This document shows positions 55,133-64,000 of a stretch of DNA of 64,000 nt, one piece after another; the stretch's first letter is position 1; every line of letters starts with the position of its first letter. The DNA is from Miniimonas arenae (GTDB taxonomy: Bacteria; Actinomycetota; Actinomycetes; Actinomycetales; Beutenbergiaceae), in contig NZ_VENP01000005.1 of assembly GCF_006351005.1 (NCBI RefSeq), forward strand, positions 1-64,000, written 5' to 3'. The translations under genes were made by a program, and so were the position numbers. A model generated the notes under the pieces. It searched no databases, was not told where the DNA came from, and worked only from the letters and a program-made list of their open reading frames with translations.

Positions 55133-56353
55133 TCAGGCGGTGGTGACCAGCAGGCTCACGTTGTGGCCGCCGAAGCCGAAGGAGTTGTTCAGCGCCGCGA
55201 TGTCGCCCTCGGGCAGGGGGCGCGGCGCCGTGGCGACGTCGACGGGCAGGCGCGGGTCCGGCGTCGTGAGGTTGATCGTCGGGGGAGCCACGCGGTCGCG
55301 CAGCGCCAGCACCGTGAAGATCGTCTCGAGCGCGCCGGCGCCGCCGAGCAGGTGCCCGGTCATGGACTTTGTGCCCGATACCACGACGTCGCCCAGCACG
55401 CTGTGGATCGCCTCTGCCTCGCCGATGTCGCCGGCGGGCGTGGAGGTCGCGTGCGCGTTGGCGTGCACCACGTCCTGCGGCGTGAGGCCGGCGTCGGTGA
55501 GCGCGTCGCGCATCGCGCGGGCCTGGCCGGCGGAGTCCGGGGCGGCGATGTCGCCCGCGTCGGAGCTGAGCCCCGCACCGGCGATCCGGCCGTGCACGCG
55601 GGCGCCGCGGGCGCGGGCGTACTCCTCGCGCTCGAGCACCACGACACCGGCGCCCTCGCCCAGGACGAAGCCGTCACGCGTCTCGTCGTAGGGTCGCGAC
55701 GCGGTCTCGGGGGAGTCGTTGCGGGTCGAGAGCGCCTGCATGCGGGCGAAGGCCGCGATCGGCAGCGCGTGGATGCACGCCTCGGTGCCGCCGGCGACCA
55801 CGACGTCGGCACGACCGGTGGCGATCATCTCCTTGGCGTAGGCGATCGCCTCGGCGCCGGAGGCGCACGCGGAGACGGTGGCGTGCGTGCCCGCCTTGGC
55901 GCCCAGCTCGATCGAGACGTAGGCGGCGGAGGAGTTGGGCATGAGCATCGGGACCGTGAGGGGCAGCACGCGGCGCGGGCCGCGCTCCTTGAGCGTGTCC
56001 CACGCGTTCATGAGCGTCCAGAGGCCACCCAGGCCGGTGCCGATCACGACGCCGAGCCGCAGGCCGTCGACCTCGGGCGTGCCCGCGTCGGCCCACGCCT
56101 CGCGCGCCGCGATCATCGCGAGCTGCGCGGAGCGGTCCATCCGGCGGGTCTCGGGCACCGACAGCACCTCGGCCGGCTCGACGGCGACCTCGGCCGCGAA
56201 GCGCACGGGCAGCTCGTAGCGCTCGACCCAGTCGTGCTCGAGCGTGGCGGCGCCAGGGGTGCCGGCGAGTGCGGCCGCCCACGTGTCGGCGACGTTCCCG
56301 CCGAGCGGCGACGTGGTGCCGAGCCCGGTCACGACGACGTTCGCGTCACTCAT
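55133..56353 (-). CDS. fabF: Beta-ketoacyl-ACP synthase II
   Basis: Condensing enzyme of the FAS-II elongation cycle, 406 residues. The catalytic triad is visible: Cys163 in VSACASGAEA, the His in VHANAHATSTPAGD (about 297) and the His in GTKSMTGHLLG (about 335). The N-terminus VVVTGLGTTSPLGGN and C-terminus ALNNSFGFGGHN (oxyanion segment) are complete. It is the last gene of fabD-fabH-acpP-fabF; 114 bases separate it from acpP. ATG 56353 is preceded by CGAGGAGACAACG. No sign of the SHGAC-type KAS III substitutions. Confidence 0.95.
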   Translation of the reverse strand: MSDANVVVTGLGTTSPLGGNVADTWAAALAGTPGAATLEHDWVERYELPVRFAAEVAVEPAEVLSVPETRRMDRSAQLAMIAAREAWADAGTPEVDGLRLGVVIGTGLGGLWTLMNAWDTLKERGPRRVLPLTVPMLMPNSSAAYVSIELGAKAGTHATVSACASGAEAIAYAKEMIATGRADVVVAGGTEACIHALPIAAFARMQALSTRNDSPETASRPYDETRDGFVLGEGAGVVVLEREEYARARGARVHGRIAGAGLSSDAGDIAAPDSAGQARAMRDALTDAGLTPQDVVHANAHATSTPAGDIGEAEAIHSVLGDVVVSGTKSMTGHLLGGAGALETIFTVLALRDRVAPPTINLTTPDPRLPVDVATAPRPLPEGDIAALNNSFGFGGHNVSLLVTTA

Positions 56354-56467
56354 CGTTGTCTCCTCGTTCCGAGCGGGTGGTGGGGGACGACGTCGACGGG
56401 GCGCCCGGCGCCGCTTCGCGGCCGGACGCCCCGTCGACTCACCGCGGCGTGTGCCGCGGGGACGTGC

Positions 56468-56716
56468 TCAGGCCTGGGCGCCGGCGATGAACGAGACGGC
56501 GTCGCCCACGGTGACGAGGTTCTTGACCTCGTCGTCCGGGATGGTGACGCCGAACTTGTCCTCGGCCTGCGTGACGATCGTCATCATCGACAGCGAGTCG
56601 ATGTCGAGGTCGTCGGTGAAGGACTTGTCGAGCTCGACGGAGTCGGCCGGCAGACCGGTCTCCTCGTTCACGATCTCGGCGAGGCCGGCGAGGATCTCCT
56701 GCTCGGTGAAAGCCAT
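56468..56716 (-). CDS. acpP: Acyl carrier protein
   Basis: An 82-residue acidic carrier protein. The phosphopantetheine attachment site is Ser41 in DDLDIDSLSMMTI. The four-helix pattern is intact: TEQEILAGLAEIVNEE, then LPADSVELDKSFTD, then VTQAEDKFGVTIPDDEVKNL and VGDAVSFIAGAQA. ATG 56716 follows CACCAAGGAGAAGAGC. It lies between fabH and fabF as in most actinobacterial FAS-II operons, and carries the growing acyl chain for the enzymes encoded beside it. Confidence 0.96.
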   Translation of the reverse strand: MAFTEQEILAGLAEIVNEETGLPADSVELDKSFTDDLDIDSLSMMTIVTQAEDKFGVTIPDDEVKNLVTVGDAVSFIAGAQA

Positions 56717-56840
56717 GCTCTTCTCCTTGGTGCGGGGCGGGGTTCGCCCGGTCGGTTCGATGTGCGGGTCCAGTGTTCCAGCAGTCCGCCGTCGGGAGCG
56801 GCAGGCTGCCCGGGGCGGTGGTTCGGCGCGGGGGAGTGCG

Positions 56841-57869
56841 TCAGGGCAGCAGCACGACCTGCGCCGCGAACGCCATCCCGGCGCCGAAGCCGATCTGCAG
56901 CGCGACCTGACCCGAGCGGGCCTGGCCCTCGCGGAGCAGGCGCTCGGTGGCGAGCGGGATGGAGGCGGCCGAGGTGTTCCCGGTCTCCACGATGTCCCGC
57001 GCGACCACGACGTCCTCGCGCAGCCCGAGGGTCTTCACGAGCTGGTCGGTGATCCGCAGGTTCGCCTGGTGCGGGACGAACACGTCGATGTCGGCCATCG
57101 TGAGCCCGGCCGCCTCGACCGCGCGGCGGGCGATGTCCGGGACGTTCGTGATGACCCACTTGAAGACGCTCGGCCCGTTCTGGCGCAGGGTGGGCCACGT
57201 GCCGCCCTGGATGTCCGCGGGCGTGTCGTTCCCGGTGCCCTCGCGCAGGTTGAGCCAGCTGTCGGTCTGGTAGATGTGGCCGGCGAGCGAGCCGTCCGCG
57301 CCCCAGACGGTCGGCCCGATCCCGGGCACGTCGGCGGGACCCACGACGGCCGCACCGGCGCCGTCGCCCAGCAGGAACGAGATCGACCGGTCGGTCGGGT
57401 CGATGAAGTCGCTCATCCGCTCGACGCCGATCACGAGCACCTTGCGCGCCTGACCCGAGCGCACGAGCGCGTCGGCCTGGCCGATGCCGTAGCAGTAGCC
57501 GGCGCACGCCGCGGACACGTCGTACGCCGCCGCGGGGGTGGCGCCGATCGCGTCGGCCACGCGGGCCGCCAGGGCCGGGGTCTGCTCGAAGTAGGTGACT
57601 GTCGACAGGAGGACGACGTCGAGCTCGTCCGGCGTCGTGCCGGCCATCTCGAGCGCCTCGTTCGCGGCCGCGACCGCCATGTCGAGGATCGTGGTGCTCT
57701 CCGCAGCGCGGCGGCGCGTCACGATGCCGGTGCGCTGGCGGATCCACTCGTCGCTGGAGTCGATCGGCGCGATGATCTCGTCGTTCGGCACCACGCGTTC
57801 GCCGCGGAAGCCACCGATCCCGAGGATGCGGGTCCCGGCGACCGGCTGGATCGAGGTGAGCTGGGTCAT
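56841..57869 (-). CDS. fabH: Beta-ketoacyl-ACP synthase III
   Basis: Initiating condensing enzyme of FAS-II, joining a primer acyl-CoA to malonyl-ACP. The 342-residue protein has Cys122 in SAACAGYCYG, His in VPHQANLRI (about 268) and Asn in VETGNTSAASIP (about 298). Other segments are SSDEWIRQRTGI and GFGAGMAFAAQVVLLP. Branched-chain primer preference is common in actinobacteria but cannot be read from the sequence. ATG 57869 overlaps the fabD stop by four bases. The family signature and length are normal. Confidence 0.96.
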   Translation of the reverse strand: MTQLTSIQPVAGTRILGIGGFRGERVVPNDEIIAPIDSSDEWIRQRTGIVTRRRAAESTTILDMAVAAANEALEMAGTTPDELDVVLLSTVTYFEQTPALAARVADAIGATPAAAYDVSAACAGYCYGIGQADALVRSGQARKVLVIGVERMSDFIDPTDRSISFLLGDGAGAAVVGPADVPGIGPTVWGADGSLAGHIYQTDSWLNLREGTGNDTPADIQGGTWPTLRQNGPSVFKWVITNVPDIARRAVEAAGLTMADIDVFVPHQANLRITDQLVKTLGLREDVVVARDIVETGNTSAASIPLATERLLREGQARSGQVALQIGFGAGMAFAAQVVLLP

Positions 57870-58840
57870 GCGTCTCCCTTGCGTCCCGTCTGTGGGGTCT
57901 CGGTCCGGCTCAGCGCGTGCTCGGCGACGAGCTCGGCCGCGGCCCCGAGGTCGTCCGGACTCTTGATGGCCACGCGGACCACGTCGGGCAGCGTACGCCG
58001 GGCCAGCCCCGTGAGGACGCCGCCGGGCGCGAGCTCGAGGACTGCGGTCACGCCCCGCTCGGCGAGGGTGGCCTGGCACAGGTCCCAGCGCACGGGCGAG
58101 GTGATCTGACGCGCGATCCGGGCGAGAGCGTCGTGCCGGTCGGTCACGACCTCGCCGTCGGCGTTCGACAGCAGCGGGAGCACCGGGTCGGTGGCCTCCC
58201 ACGACGCGGCGACCGCCGCGAACGCGGTGCCGGCGCTCGCCATGAGCGGGGTGTGGAAGGCGCCGGCCACCTGCAGCGGCACGACGCGCGCCTTGGCGGG
58301 CGGTGCGGCCACGAGCGCGGCGATCGCCTCGTGCGTCCCGGCGGCGACGACCTGCCCGCCGCCGTTGACGTTCGCGGGCCACGCGCCGGCGGCCTCGATG
58401 GCGGCGGCGACCTCGTCCGGGTCGCCCCCGAGCACCGCGGCCATGCCGGACGGGTTCTCGGCGGCCGCGCTCGCCATGAGGCGGGCTCGCTCGCCGACGA
58501 GCGCGACGGCGGAGGCGTCGGTCAGCACGCCGGCCACCGCGGCCGCGGCGAGCTCGCCCACGGAGTGTCCGGCGGCGACGTCGGCGACGTCGGTCGCCGT
58601 GGCGTCCAGGCGCGCGAGCAGCTGACGGAATGAGAGCAGGGACGCCGCGACGATGAGGGGCTGCGCGATCGCGGTGTCGCGGATGGTGTCCGCGTCGGAG
58701 ACGGTGCCGTGCGCGAGGAGGTCGACACCGGCCGCCTCGGCGAGCTCGCCGAGCTGGTCGGCGACGCCGGGCAGCTCCAGCCAGGGCGCGAGCATGGCGG
58801 GGGTCTGGGCGCCCTGTCCGGGCGCGAGGATGGCGAGCAC
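57866..58840 (-). CDS. fabD: Malonyl-CoA:ACP acyltransferase
   Basis: Loads malonyl units on ACP. The 324-residue protein starts MLAILAPGQGAQTPAMLAPW; the catalytic Ser93 lies in AAGHSVGELAAA, the arginine equivalent follows in VGERARLMASAA, and the active-site His is in VAGAFHTPLMASA (about 194). First gene of the fabD-fabH-acpP-fabF operon; its start is 79 bases from the end of fasR, and this gap contains a palindromic candidate operator. A fairly large C-terminal region after the His is complete. Confidence 0.95.
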   Translation of the reverse strand: MLAILAPGQGAQTPAMLAPWLELPGVADQLGELAEAAGVDLLAHGTVSDADTIRDTAIAQPLIVAASLLSFRQLLARLDATATDVADVAAGHSVGELAAAAVAGVLTDASAVALVGERARLMASAAAENPSGMAAVLGGDPDEVAAAIEAAGAWPANVNGGGQVVAAGTHEAIAALVAAPPAKARVVPLQVAGAFHTPLMASAGTAFAAVAASWEATDPVLPLLSNADGEVVTDRHDALARIARQITSPVRWDLCQATLAERGVTAVLELAPGGVLTGLARRTLPDVVRVAIKSPDDLGAAAELVAEHALSRTETPQTGRKGDA

Positions 58841-58909
58841 CAGGCAAGCATGCCGTCTCGGGGCGGCCGCACCGGGTCACGGCGCGGACGAAGGCGCCGC
58901 GGGCTCTTT

Positions 58910-58922
58910 GTAGGAAACCTAC
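58910..58922. promoter_or_regulatory. Palindrome between fasR and fabD, candidate FasR-type operator
   Basis: GTAGG-AAA-CCTAC is a perfect inverted repeat with 5-bp arms, preceded by CTTT. It spans the fasR stop codon (58921-58919) and lies 70 bases upstream of the fabD start, where a promoter regulator could bind. The assignment is inferred only from position and symmetry. Confidence 0.45.
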
Positions 58923-60130
58923 GGAGTCACCGAGGGGCGCGCGACCGGCGTCCGCCCCAGCCGGCCGACCACGAGAGCCACCTGGAGCACGAACCCCTCG
59001 CGCGCGTCCGTGGCGTCCCAGCCCGTCACCTGGGTCACCCGGCGCAGCCGGTAGCGGACCGTGTTGGGGTGCACGAACAGGGCCCGGGCGGCGGCCTCGA
59101 GCGAGCGGCCGGAGTCCAGGTAAGCACCGAGCGTCTCCACCAGCGGGCCGGCCGCGGCCTCCAGCGGGGCGACGATCTCCTCGCGCAGCGTGCGCGCCGC
59201 CTCGGCATCGCCGCCGAGCAGCCGCTCGGGCAGCAGGTCGTGCGCGGCCGCCGGCCGCGGCGCGCCCGGCCAGCCCGGTGCGGCGGCCAGGCCCGCGAGG
59301 GCGACCCGTGCCGAGTGGCCCGCGCGCATGACGTCGTCGACCGGCGGGCCGAGCACCACCGGGCCGGGTCCGAGCAGGGGGAGCAGGGCGTCGGCCGCCG
59401 CCCGCAGCGGGCCGGGGCCGCCCATGATGACGATGGCGCGGTTGCCGTGCAGACCGACCAGAGCGTCGCCCGCGGCCCGGCGCGCCGCGCGCCGCAGGTC
59501 CGACGCGATGCCCTCGTGCACGGGCGACTCCACGGTCCCGACCACCGCCATCACCTGGCCTGTGCCCGCCCAGCCGAGCGTCGCGACGCGGCTGCGCAGG
59601 TTGTCGTCGTCGTCACCGCGCAGCATCGCGTCGACCGTGAGGGCCTCGGTGCGCGCGTCCCAGGCGCCGCGGGCCTCGGCGGCCCGGGCGTAGACCTCGG
59701 CCGCGGAGAACGCGACCTCGCGGGAGTAGACGAGCACGGCCTCGCGCAGCTCCGACTCGCCCGCGGGCGTGGCGATCTCACCCGTGTGCGCCTCGACCAC
59801 CTCGACGATGAGGCGGACGAGCGCGAGCGCGTGCTGCAGCGAGATGGACCGGATGAGCTCCGGCGGCGCGGCGCGGAAGATCTCGGCCGCGTTGTACGTG
59901 GTGGGCGCCGGGTTCTCGTACCAGTCGATGAACGCGGTGATGCCGGAGGAGGCCACCACGCCGATCCACGACCGGTCGTCGGCCGGGAGGGCGCGGTACC
60001 AGGCGGCCTCGGCGTCCAGGCGGCGCGTCGCGGCGGCCGTGAGCATCGCGGTGCGCTGGCGCAGGCGGGCGATCGTCTCCGGGTCGGCGCGCCTTCTCAC
60101 GCGCCGAGGATACTGCCGCCGTGTCGTCAC
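58919..60130 (-). CDS. fasR: PucR-type regulator of fatty acid synthesis (FasR-like)
   Basis: A 403-residue regulator resembling Streptomyces FasR, which activates the fabDHPF operon. The N-terminal region has ADDRSWIGVVASSGITAFID and AAPPELIRSISLQHALALV, then SREVAFSAAEVYARAAEARG and AWDARTEALTVDAM. The C-terminal PucR helix-turn-helix is ETLGAYLDSGRSLEAAARAL, FVHPNTVRYRLRRVTQVTG, W. GTG 60130 is chosen; GTG 60100 would remove ten basic residues. Upstream in-frame sequence is low-complexity and non-coding-like. It sits directly before fabD on the same strand. Ligand unknown; malonyl- or acyl-CoA is plausible. Confidence 0.9.
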   Translation of the reverse strand: MTTRRQYPRRVRRRADPETIARLRQRTAMLTAAATRRLDAEAAWYRALPADDRSWIGVVASSGITAFIDWYENPAPTTYNAAEIFRAAPPELIRSISLQHALALVRLIVEVVEAHTGEIATPAGESELREAVLVYSREVAFSAAEVYARAAEARGAWDARTEALTVDAMLRGDDDDNLRSRVATLGWAGTGQVMAVVGTVESPVHEGIASDLRRAARRAAGDALVGLHGNRAIVIMGGPGPLRAAADALLPLLGPGPVVLGPPVDDVMRAGHSARVALAGLAAAPGWPGAPRPAAAHDLLPERLLGGDAEAARTLREEIVAPLEAAAGPLVETLGAYLDSGRSLEAAARALFVHPNTVRYRLRRVTQVTGWDATDAREGFVLQVALVVGRLGRTPVARPSVTP

Positions 60131-60291
60131 CGGCGCCCGCCTGTTGTAGAGGAGGCACAACGACGGGTGGGCGGCGCGGCCGGGCGAGGCACGCCGTCGG
60201 GCCGGGTGCGGCCTCGGCGGACGCGGGTGCGGACGGGCAGAGCGGGGGTAGCACCCGTGCCGGTTCGCCAGGATCCCGATATGGTCAAGAA

Positions 60292-60939
60292 ATGGCATTG
60301 ATGAGCTGGTTGCGACGACTCGCCGAGCGGCACGATCCCGAGGGCGCGAAGAAGACGCTCACGCACCGCGAGACGACCCCCCGCGAGGACGAGCTGCGGG
60401 CCGTGCTCGCGGCCGACCCCAACGACGAGGACGCGTTCGACGCGCTCGTCGAGATCGTGCGCGAGCGCGCGGACGAGGGCACGCAGCCCGACCCGCTCAT
60501 CGCCGAGCACGTCGACCCGCAGGTGCGGCAGAACCACGCCGTGTGGGCGCTGGCCGAGGAGCTCGCGGGTCAGCCCCGCGCCTGGCTGCCGCTCATCGTG
60601 CTCGCCCGGCTCTCGCTCGGCTCGGACCACGAGGCCGCGATGCGTCGGCTCAGCCTCGCGTGCGAGCGCGAGACCACCGGGCTCGCCCTCACGCACGCCG
60701 TCGCGATGCTGCGCGACGCCGGCGCCTCCGCCGAGGCGATCGCCTTCGGCGTGGCGCACTGGGAGCTCGCGAGCCGCGACGTCGAGGCCGGCCGCGAGAT
60801 CGTGCTCGCCGCGCTGGAGTCCGGCCGGGTCGCCGAGGCGCGGCGCCTGCTCGACTCGCTGCTGGAGTCCTCCGGCTCGCCCCGCCTCGACGACGTCGAG
60901 GACCTCGTGGCCTACGCGGAGAAGGAGCAGCAGGCCTGA
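60292..60939 (+). CDS. Hypothetical helical (TPR-like) protein
   Basis: A 215-residue protein, all-helical by eye, with TPR-like pairs: DPNDEDAFDALVEIVRERAD, RQNHAVWALAEELAGQPRAW, MRRLSLACERETTGLALTHA, VEAGREIVLAALESGRVAEA and RRLLDSLLESSG. No catalytic motif or membrane segment. A TATGGT -10 (60280-60285) ends six bases before ATG 60292 and there is no ribosome site, so the mRNA may be leaderless; ATG 60301 is the alternative start. It is divergent from fasR and followed by a strong terminator shared with aceE. Function unknown. Confidence 0.8.
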   Translation: MALMSWLRRLAERHDPEGAKKTLTHRETTPREDELRAVLAADPNDEDAFDALVEIVRERADEGTQPDPLIAEHVDPQVRQNHAVWALAEELAGQPRAWLPLIVLARLSLGSDHEAAMRRLSLACERETTGLALTHAVAMLRDAGASAEAIAFGVAHWELASRDVEAGREIVLAALESGRVAEARRLLDSLLESSGSPRLDDVEDLVAYAEKEQQA

Positions 60940-60967
60940 CGAACCCGCACCCGCACCAGCACGACGT

Positions 60968-61017
60968 ACGACGGCGAAGGGGCGCCTCCCGCTCGGGAGG
61001 CGCCCCTTCGCCGTCGT
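60968..61017. terminator. Perfect 23-bp-stem terminator
   Basis: Arms 60968-60990 and 60995-61017 pair perfectly over a GCTC loop. The outer arm ACGACGGCGAAGGGGC matches the outer arm of the 55077 terminator over CGACGGCGAAGG-type sequence. It lies between the stop of the TPR-like gene (60939) and the convergent aceE stop (61060). Confidence 0.92.
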
Positions 61018-61059
61018 GTGCGTGCGATGTGGTGCGTGCGATGTGGTGAGCCGGGAGGC

Positions 61060-63798
61060 TCAGGCGTCCCCACCCGCGGAGCCGGTGCGACCCGCGGTCA
61101 CGTCGAGCAGCTGGTAGCGCTCCACGGCCTGCGCCGGCACCGACCGGTCGATCTCGCCGCGGCGGGCGAGCGTCTGCAGCGCCTTGGCGACCAGCGAGTG
61201 GCTGTCGATGAGGAAGTGGCGCCGCACGGCCGGGCGGGTGTCGGACAGGCCGAACCCGTCGGCGCCGAGCACCGCGTAGTCGCCGGGCACCCACTGCCGG
61301 ATCTGGTCGGCCACGAGGTGGTCGTAGTCCGACGTAGCGACGAACGGGCCGCCCGCACCCTGCAGCTTCTGCGTGAGGTAGGGCACGCGCGGCTCGCGGT
61401 CGGGGTGCACGAACGCCTCCCGGTCGGCGGCCAGGGCCTCGCGGCGCAGCTCCGACCACGAGGTGACCGACCACACGCCGGCCCGCACGCCCCACTCCTC
61501 GGCGAGGATCTGGCGCGCCTCGAGCGCCCACGGCACGGCCACGCCGGAGGCGAGGAGCTGCACCTGCGGTCCCTCGCCGTCGGGCGCCGCGAGCTGGTAG
61601 ATGCCGCGCAGGATGCCCTCGACGTCGACGTTCTCCGGCTCGACCGGCTGCAGCATCGGCTCGTTGTAGACCGTGAGGTAGTAGATGACGTTGCGGTCGC
61701 GCTCGCCGGGCAGGAGGCCCTGCGCGCCGTCGGGGCCGTACATCCGCTCGATGCCGTCGCGCACGATGTGCCGGATCTCGTACCCGTAGGCCGGGTCGTA
61801 GTGCACCACGGCGTGGTTCGTCCCCGCCAGCAGGGGCGAGTGGCCGTCGGCGTGCTGGAGGCCCTCGCCGGTCAGCGTGGTCCGTCCGGCCGTGGCGCCG
61901 ATGAGGAAGCCGCGGGTCATCTGGTCCCCGGCCGCCCAGAACTGGTCGCCCGTGCGCTGGAAGCCGAACATCGAGTAGTAGATGTAGAACGGCACGAGGA
62001 CCTCGCCGTGCGTGGCGTAGGACGTGCCGACGGCCTGGAACGCGGAGGCCGAGCCGGCCTCGTTGATCCCGGTGTGCATGATCTGCCCGGCCTCGGCCTC
62101 CTTGTAGCTCAGCATGAGCTCGCGGTCCACCGGGAGGTAGTTCTGGCCGAGGGTGTTGAAGATCTTCGCGCTCGGGAAGATCGAGTCCAGGCCGAAGGTG
62201 CGGGCCTCGTCGGGGATGATCGGCACGATCCGGCGGCCGAACTCCTTGTCCTTGATGAGGTCCTTGAACAGCCGGACGAACGCCATCGTGGTGGCGACCT
62301 CCTGCTGGCCCGAGCCCTTCGCGAGCAGCGCGTAGGTCTTCTCGCCGGGCAGCGTGACGGGCTTGTGCTCCGGGCGGCGCTCGGGCACGAAGCCGCCGAG
62401 CGTGCGCCGGCGCTCCATCATGTACTCGATCTCCGGCGCCTCGAAGCCGGGGTGGAAGTACGGCGGGAGGTAAGGGTTCTCCTCCAGCTGGGCGTCCGTG
62501 AGCGGGATGTCGAGCGCGTCGCGCAGGAGCTTGGCGTCCTCCGGCTTGAGCTTCTTCATCTGGTGGGTCGCGTTGCGCGCCGCGAAGTGCGGGCCGAGGC
62601 CGTAGCCCTTCACGGTGTGCGCGAGGATCACCGTGGGCGCGCCGACGTGCGACGTCGCGGCCTTGTAGGCGGCGTAGATCTTGCGCGTGTCGTGGCCGCC
62701 GCGCTTCATCGCCCAGATGGTGTCGTCGGACAGGTCCGCGACCATCTCCTTGGTGCGCGGGTCGCGCCCGAAGAAGTGCTCGCGGATGAACGCACCCGAC
62801 TCCGCCTTGAAGGTCTGGTAGTCGCCGTCGGTCGTGGTGGACATGAGGTCGACGAGCGCGCCGTCGGTGTCCTTGGCAAGCAGGTCGTCCCACTCGCGGC
62901 CCCACACGACCTTGATGACGTTCCAGCCGGCGCCGCGGAAGAAGCCCTCGAGCTCGGTGATGATGCTGCCGTTGCCACGGACCGGGCCGTCGAGGCGCTG
63001 CAGGTTGCAGTTGACCACGAACGTGAGGTTGTCCAGCTTCTGGTTCGCGGCGACGTGCAGGAGACCGCGCGACTCCGGCTCGTCCATCTCGCCGTCGCCG
63101 AGGAAGGCCCAGACGCGCTGCTCGGAGGTGTCCTTGATGCCGCGCAGGTGCAGGTAGCGGTTCGTCCACGCCTGGTAGATCGCACCCGAGGGGCCCAGAC
63201 CCATCGAGACGGTGGGGAACTCCCAGAAGTCCGGCATGAGCCGGGGGTGCGGGTAGGACGGCAGGCCGCCCGCGGGGTGGGAGAGCTCCTGGCGGAAGCC
63301 GTCGAGGCGGTCCGCGGACAAACGGCCCTCGAGGAACGCGCGGGCGTACATGCCGGGGGAGGCGTGCCCCTGGAAGTAGACGGAGTCGCCGCCGCCGGGG
63401 TGGTCCTTGCCGCGGAAGAAGTGGTTGAGGCCGACCTCGTAGAGCGTGGCCACCGACGCGTAGGAGGAGATGTGGCCGCCGACGGCGACCCCCGGGCGCT
63501 GCGCCCGCGTCACCATGACGGCGGAGTTCCACCGCAGGTAGTCGCGGTAGCGGTTCTCGATCTCCTCGTCGCCGGGGAACTCGGGCTCGTCCTCGGGGTC
63601 GATCGTGTTGATGTGCGGGGTCGTCACGACGCCGGGGACCTGGAGGCCACGCTGCGTCGCGTGTCCCAGGACGGCGTGCACGACGTCGGCGGCGTGGTCC
63701 TCACCGCGGGCGTGGACGAGGGCGTCGAGCGATTCGATCCACTCCTGGCGCTCCTCGGCGTCGTCGGCGTCGAGCGAGACGGAGTCGGCTGTGGTCAC
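61060..63798 (-). CDS. aceE: Pyruvate dehydrogenase E1, homodimeric
   Basis: Thiamine-diphosphate enzyme that decarboxylates pyruvate and acetylates lipoyl E2. The 912-residue length is that of the alpha2 AceE family. The TPP motif is [14 protein letters not shown] followed by [14 protein letters not shown], with [20 protein letters not shown] and [20 protein letters not shown] earlier and [20 protein letters not shown] in the second half. C-terminal transketolase domain is intact ([19 protein letters not shown]). GTG 63798 is preferred: AAGGAG lies nine bases upstream, within the seven extra codons that ATG 63819 would add. Supplies acetyl-CoA, adjacent to the FAS-II genes. Confidence 0.96.
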   Translation of the reverse strand: MTTADSVSLDADDAEERQEWIESLDALVHARGEDHAADVVHAVLGHATQRGLQVPGVVTTPHINTIDPEDEPEFPGDEEIENRYRDYLRWNSAVMVTRAQRPGVAVGGHISSYASVATLYEVGLNHFFRGKDHPGGGDSVYFQGHASPGMYARAFLEGRLSADRLDGFRQELSHPAGGLPSYPHPRLMPDFWEFPTVSMGLGPSGAIYQAWTNRYLHLRGIKDTSEQRVWAFLGDGEMDEPESRGLLHVAANQKLDNLTFVVNCNLQRLDGPVRGNGSIITELEGFFRGAGWNVIKVVWGREWDDLLAKDTDGALVDLMSTTTDGDYQTFKAESGAFIREHFFGRDPRTKEMVADLSDDTIWAMKRGGHDTRKIYAAYKAATSHVGAPTVILAHTVKGYGLGPHFAARNATHQMKKLKPEDAKLLRDALDIPLTDAQLEENPYLPPYFHPGFEAPEIEYMMERRRTLGGFVPERRPEHKPVTLPGEKTYALLAKGSGQQEVATTMAFVRLFKDLIKDKEFGRRIVPIIPDEARTFGLDSIFPSAKIFNTLGQNYLPVDRELMLSYKEAEAGQIMHTGINEAGSASAFQAVGTSYATHGEVLVPFYIYYSMFGFQRTGDQFWAAGDQMTRGFLIGATAGRTTLTGEGLQHADGHSPLLAGTNHAVVHYDPAYGYEIRHIVRDGIERMYGPDGAQGLLPGERDRNVIYYLTVYNEPMLQPVEPENVDVEGILRGIYQLAAPDGEGPQVQLLASGVAVPWALEARQILAEEWGVRAGVWSVTSWSELRREALAADREAFVHPDREPRVPYLTQKLQGAGGPFVATSDYDHLVADQIRQWVPGDYAVLGADGFGLSDTRPAVRRHFLIDSHSLVAKALQTLARRGEIDRSVPAQAVERYQLLDVTAGRTGSAGGDA

Positions 63799-64000
63799 AG
63801 ACGTGCGCTCCTTCAGCATCAGGGCCCGCGCGCGTGGCAGGGGCCGCCATCGGACCCGTGAGTACCGGGCCTGCGGGCGCGGGACCGCGTGGGTCAAGCG
63901 CCTTGCACAGCCTATCCAGCGCGGGACGGCCGCGCGGGCTGGCAACCGGGGCCCGGCGGCCCGACGGCGCGTTCCCACCTGCGCGAAGGGCGCGTGCGGG
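63799..64000 (-). promoter_or_regulatory. Upstream region of aceE
   Basis: Non-coding stretch to the window edge. It holds the AAGGAG ribosome site for aceE at about 63808-63813. A TAGGCT -10-like hexamer near 63912 on the minus strand (in GGATAGGCTGTG) may be the promoter. I find no clear -35, operator or second gene. Confidence 0.4.

Noticed and set aside
61018-63861. A 947-residue plus-strand frame opposite aceE
   Set aside because: Shadow of aceE caused by high GC content; no recognisable motif.

Overview
The window is about 64 kb of very GC-rich chromosomal DNA. Coding density is high, with many GTG starts, 1-4 nt gene overlaps and codons ending in G or C. The gene content points to a high-GC Gram-positive bacterium (Actinomycetota), most likely order Micrococcales near Cellulomonas or Cellulosimicrobium. 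Supporting genes are a mycothiol-dependent enzyme homologue, DUF3097 and DUF3145 proteins, type-2 LeuA with a leucine leader peptide, a FasR-like PucR regulator of a FAS-II operon, homodimeric AceE, and HrcA/CIRCE control. This is inferred from families and gene order; no database search was possible. I see no insertion sequence, prophage, CRISPR array or rRNA.

Layout. 0.1-4.5 kb: a small membrane protein and a DinB-like mycothiol-dependent protein, divergent from lepA-hemW. 4.7-6.9 kb: a Pro-rich membrane protein and DUF3097, convergent on a strong terminator. 6.9-13.5 kb: CIRCE, hrcA-dnaJ-phoH-ybeY-era and a membrane-anchored alpha/beta hydrolase. 13.5-17.7 kb: leucine leader peptide, leuA, recO-uppS and a VOC protein. 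17.7-21.4 kb, minus strand: znuA-znuC-znuB-zur-dedA behind a Zur operator. 21.5-25.3 kb: glyS, a YibE/F permease and dusB. 25.3-37.7 kb: a maltodextrin region with a secreted amylase lipoprotein, a LacI-type MalR, malEFG and three more GH13 enzymes. 37.9-44.6 kb: dgt, a phosphotransferase-like gene, two broken genes (an F420-type oxidoreductase and glutamate decarboxylase) and dnaG. 44.6-48.5 kb: LysR with a divergent aminotransferase, then a GT2/acyltransferase pair. 48.6-52.6 kb: tRNA-Asn, a PadR-DUF1048-ABC efflux operon, ThuA, a conserved protein and a CAT-anticodon tRNA. 52.7-55.0 kb: a Pro-rich anchored protein, def and DUF3145. 55.1-60.1 kb, minus strand: fasR and fabD-fabH-acpP-fabF. 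60.3-63.8 kb: a TPR-like protein and aceE.

How the parts fit together. The maltodextrin region is a complete degrade-import-hydrolyse unit apart from the transporter ATPase. Its malR-malE intergenic region carries repeated TTGCA half-sites. The fatty-acid block pairs its likely regulator (fasR) with the FAS-II genes, next to the pyruvate dehydrogenase E1 that feeds acetyl-CoA into it. The zinc block is a self-contained regulator and importer. Most of the window is ordinary core genome. The items worth a second look are regulatory (leucine leader, Zur, PadR, MalR and fabD operators), recent gene damage (nonsense codon, internal deletion, one-base fusion, GH13 relic) and short intergenic repeats.
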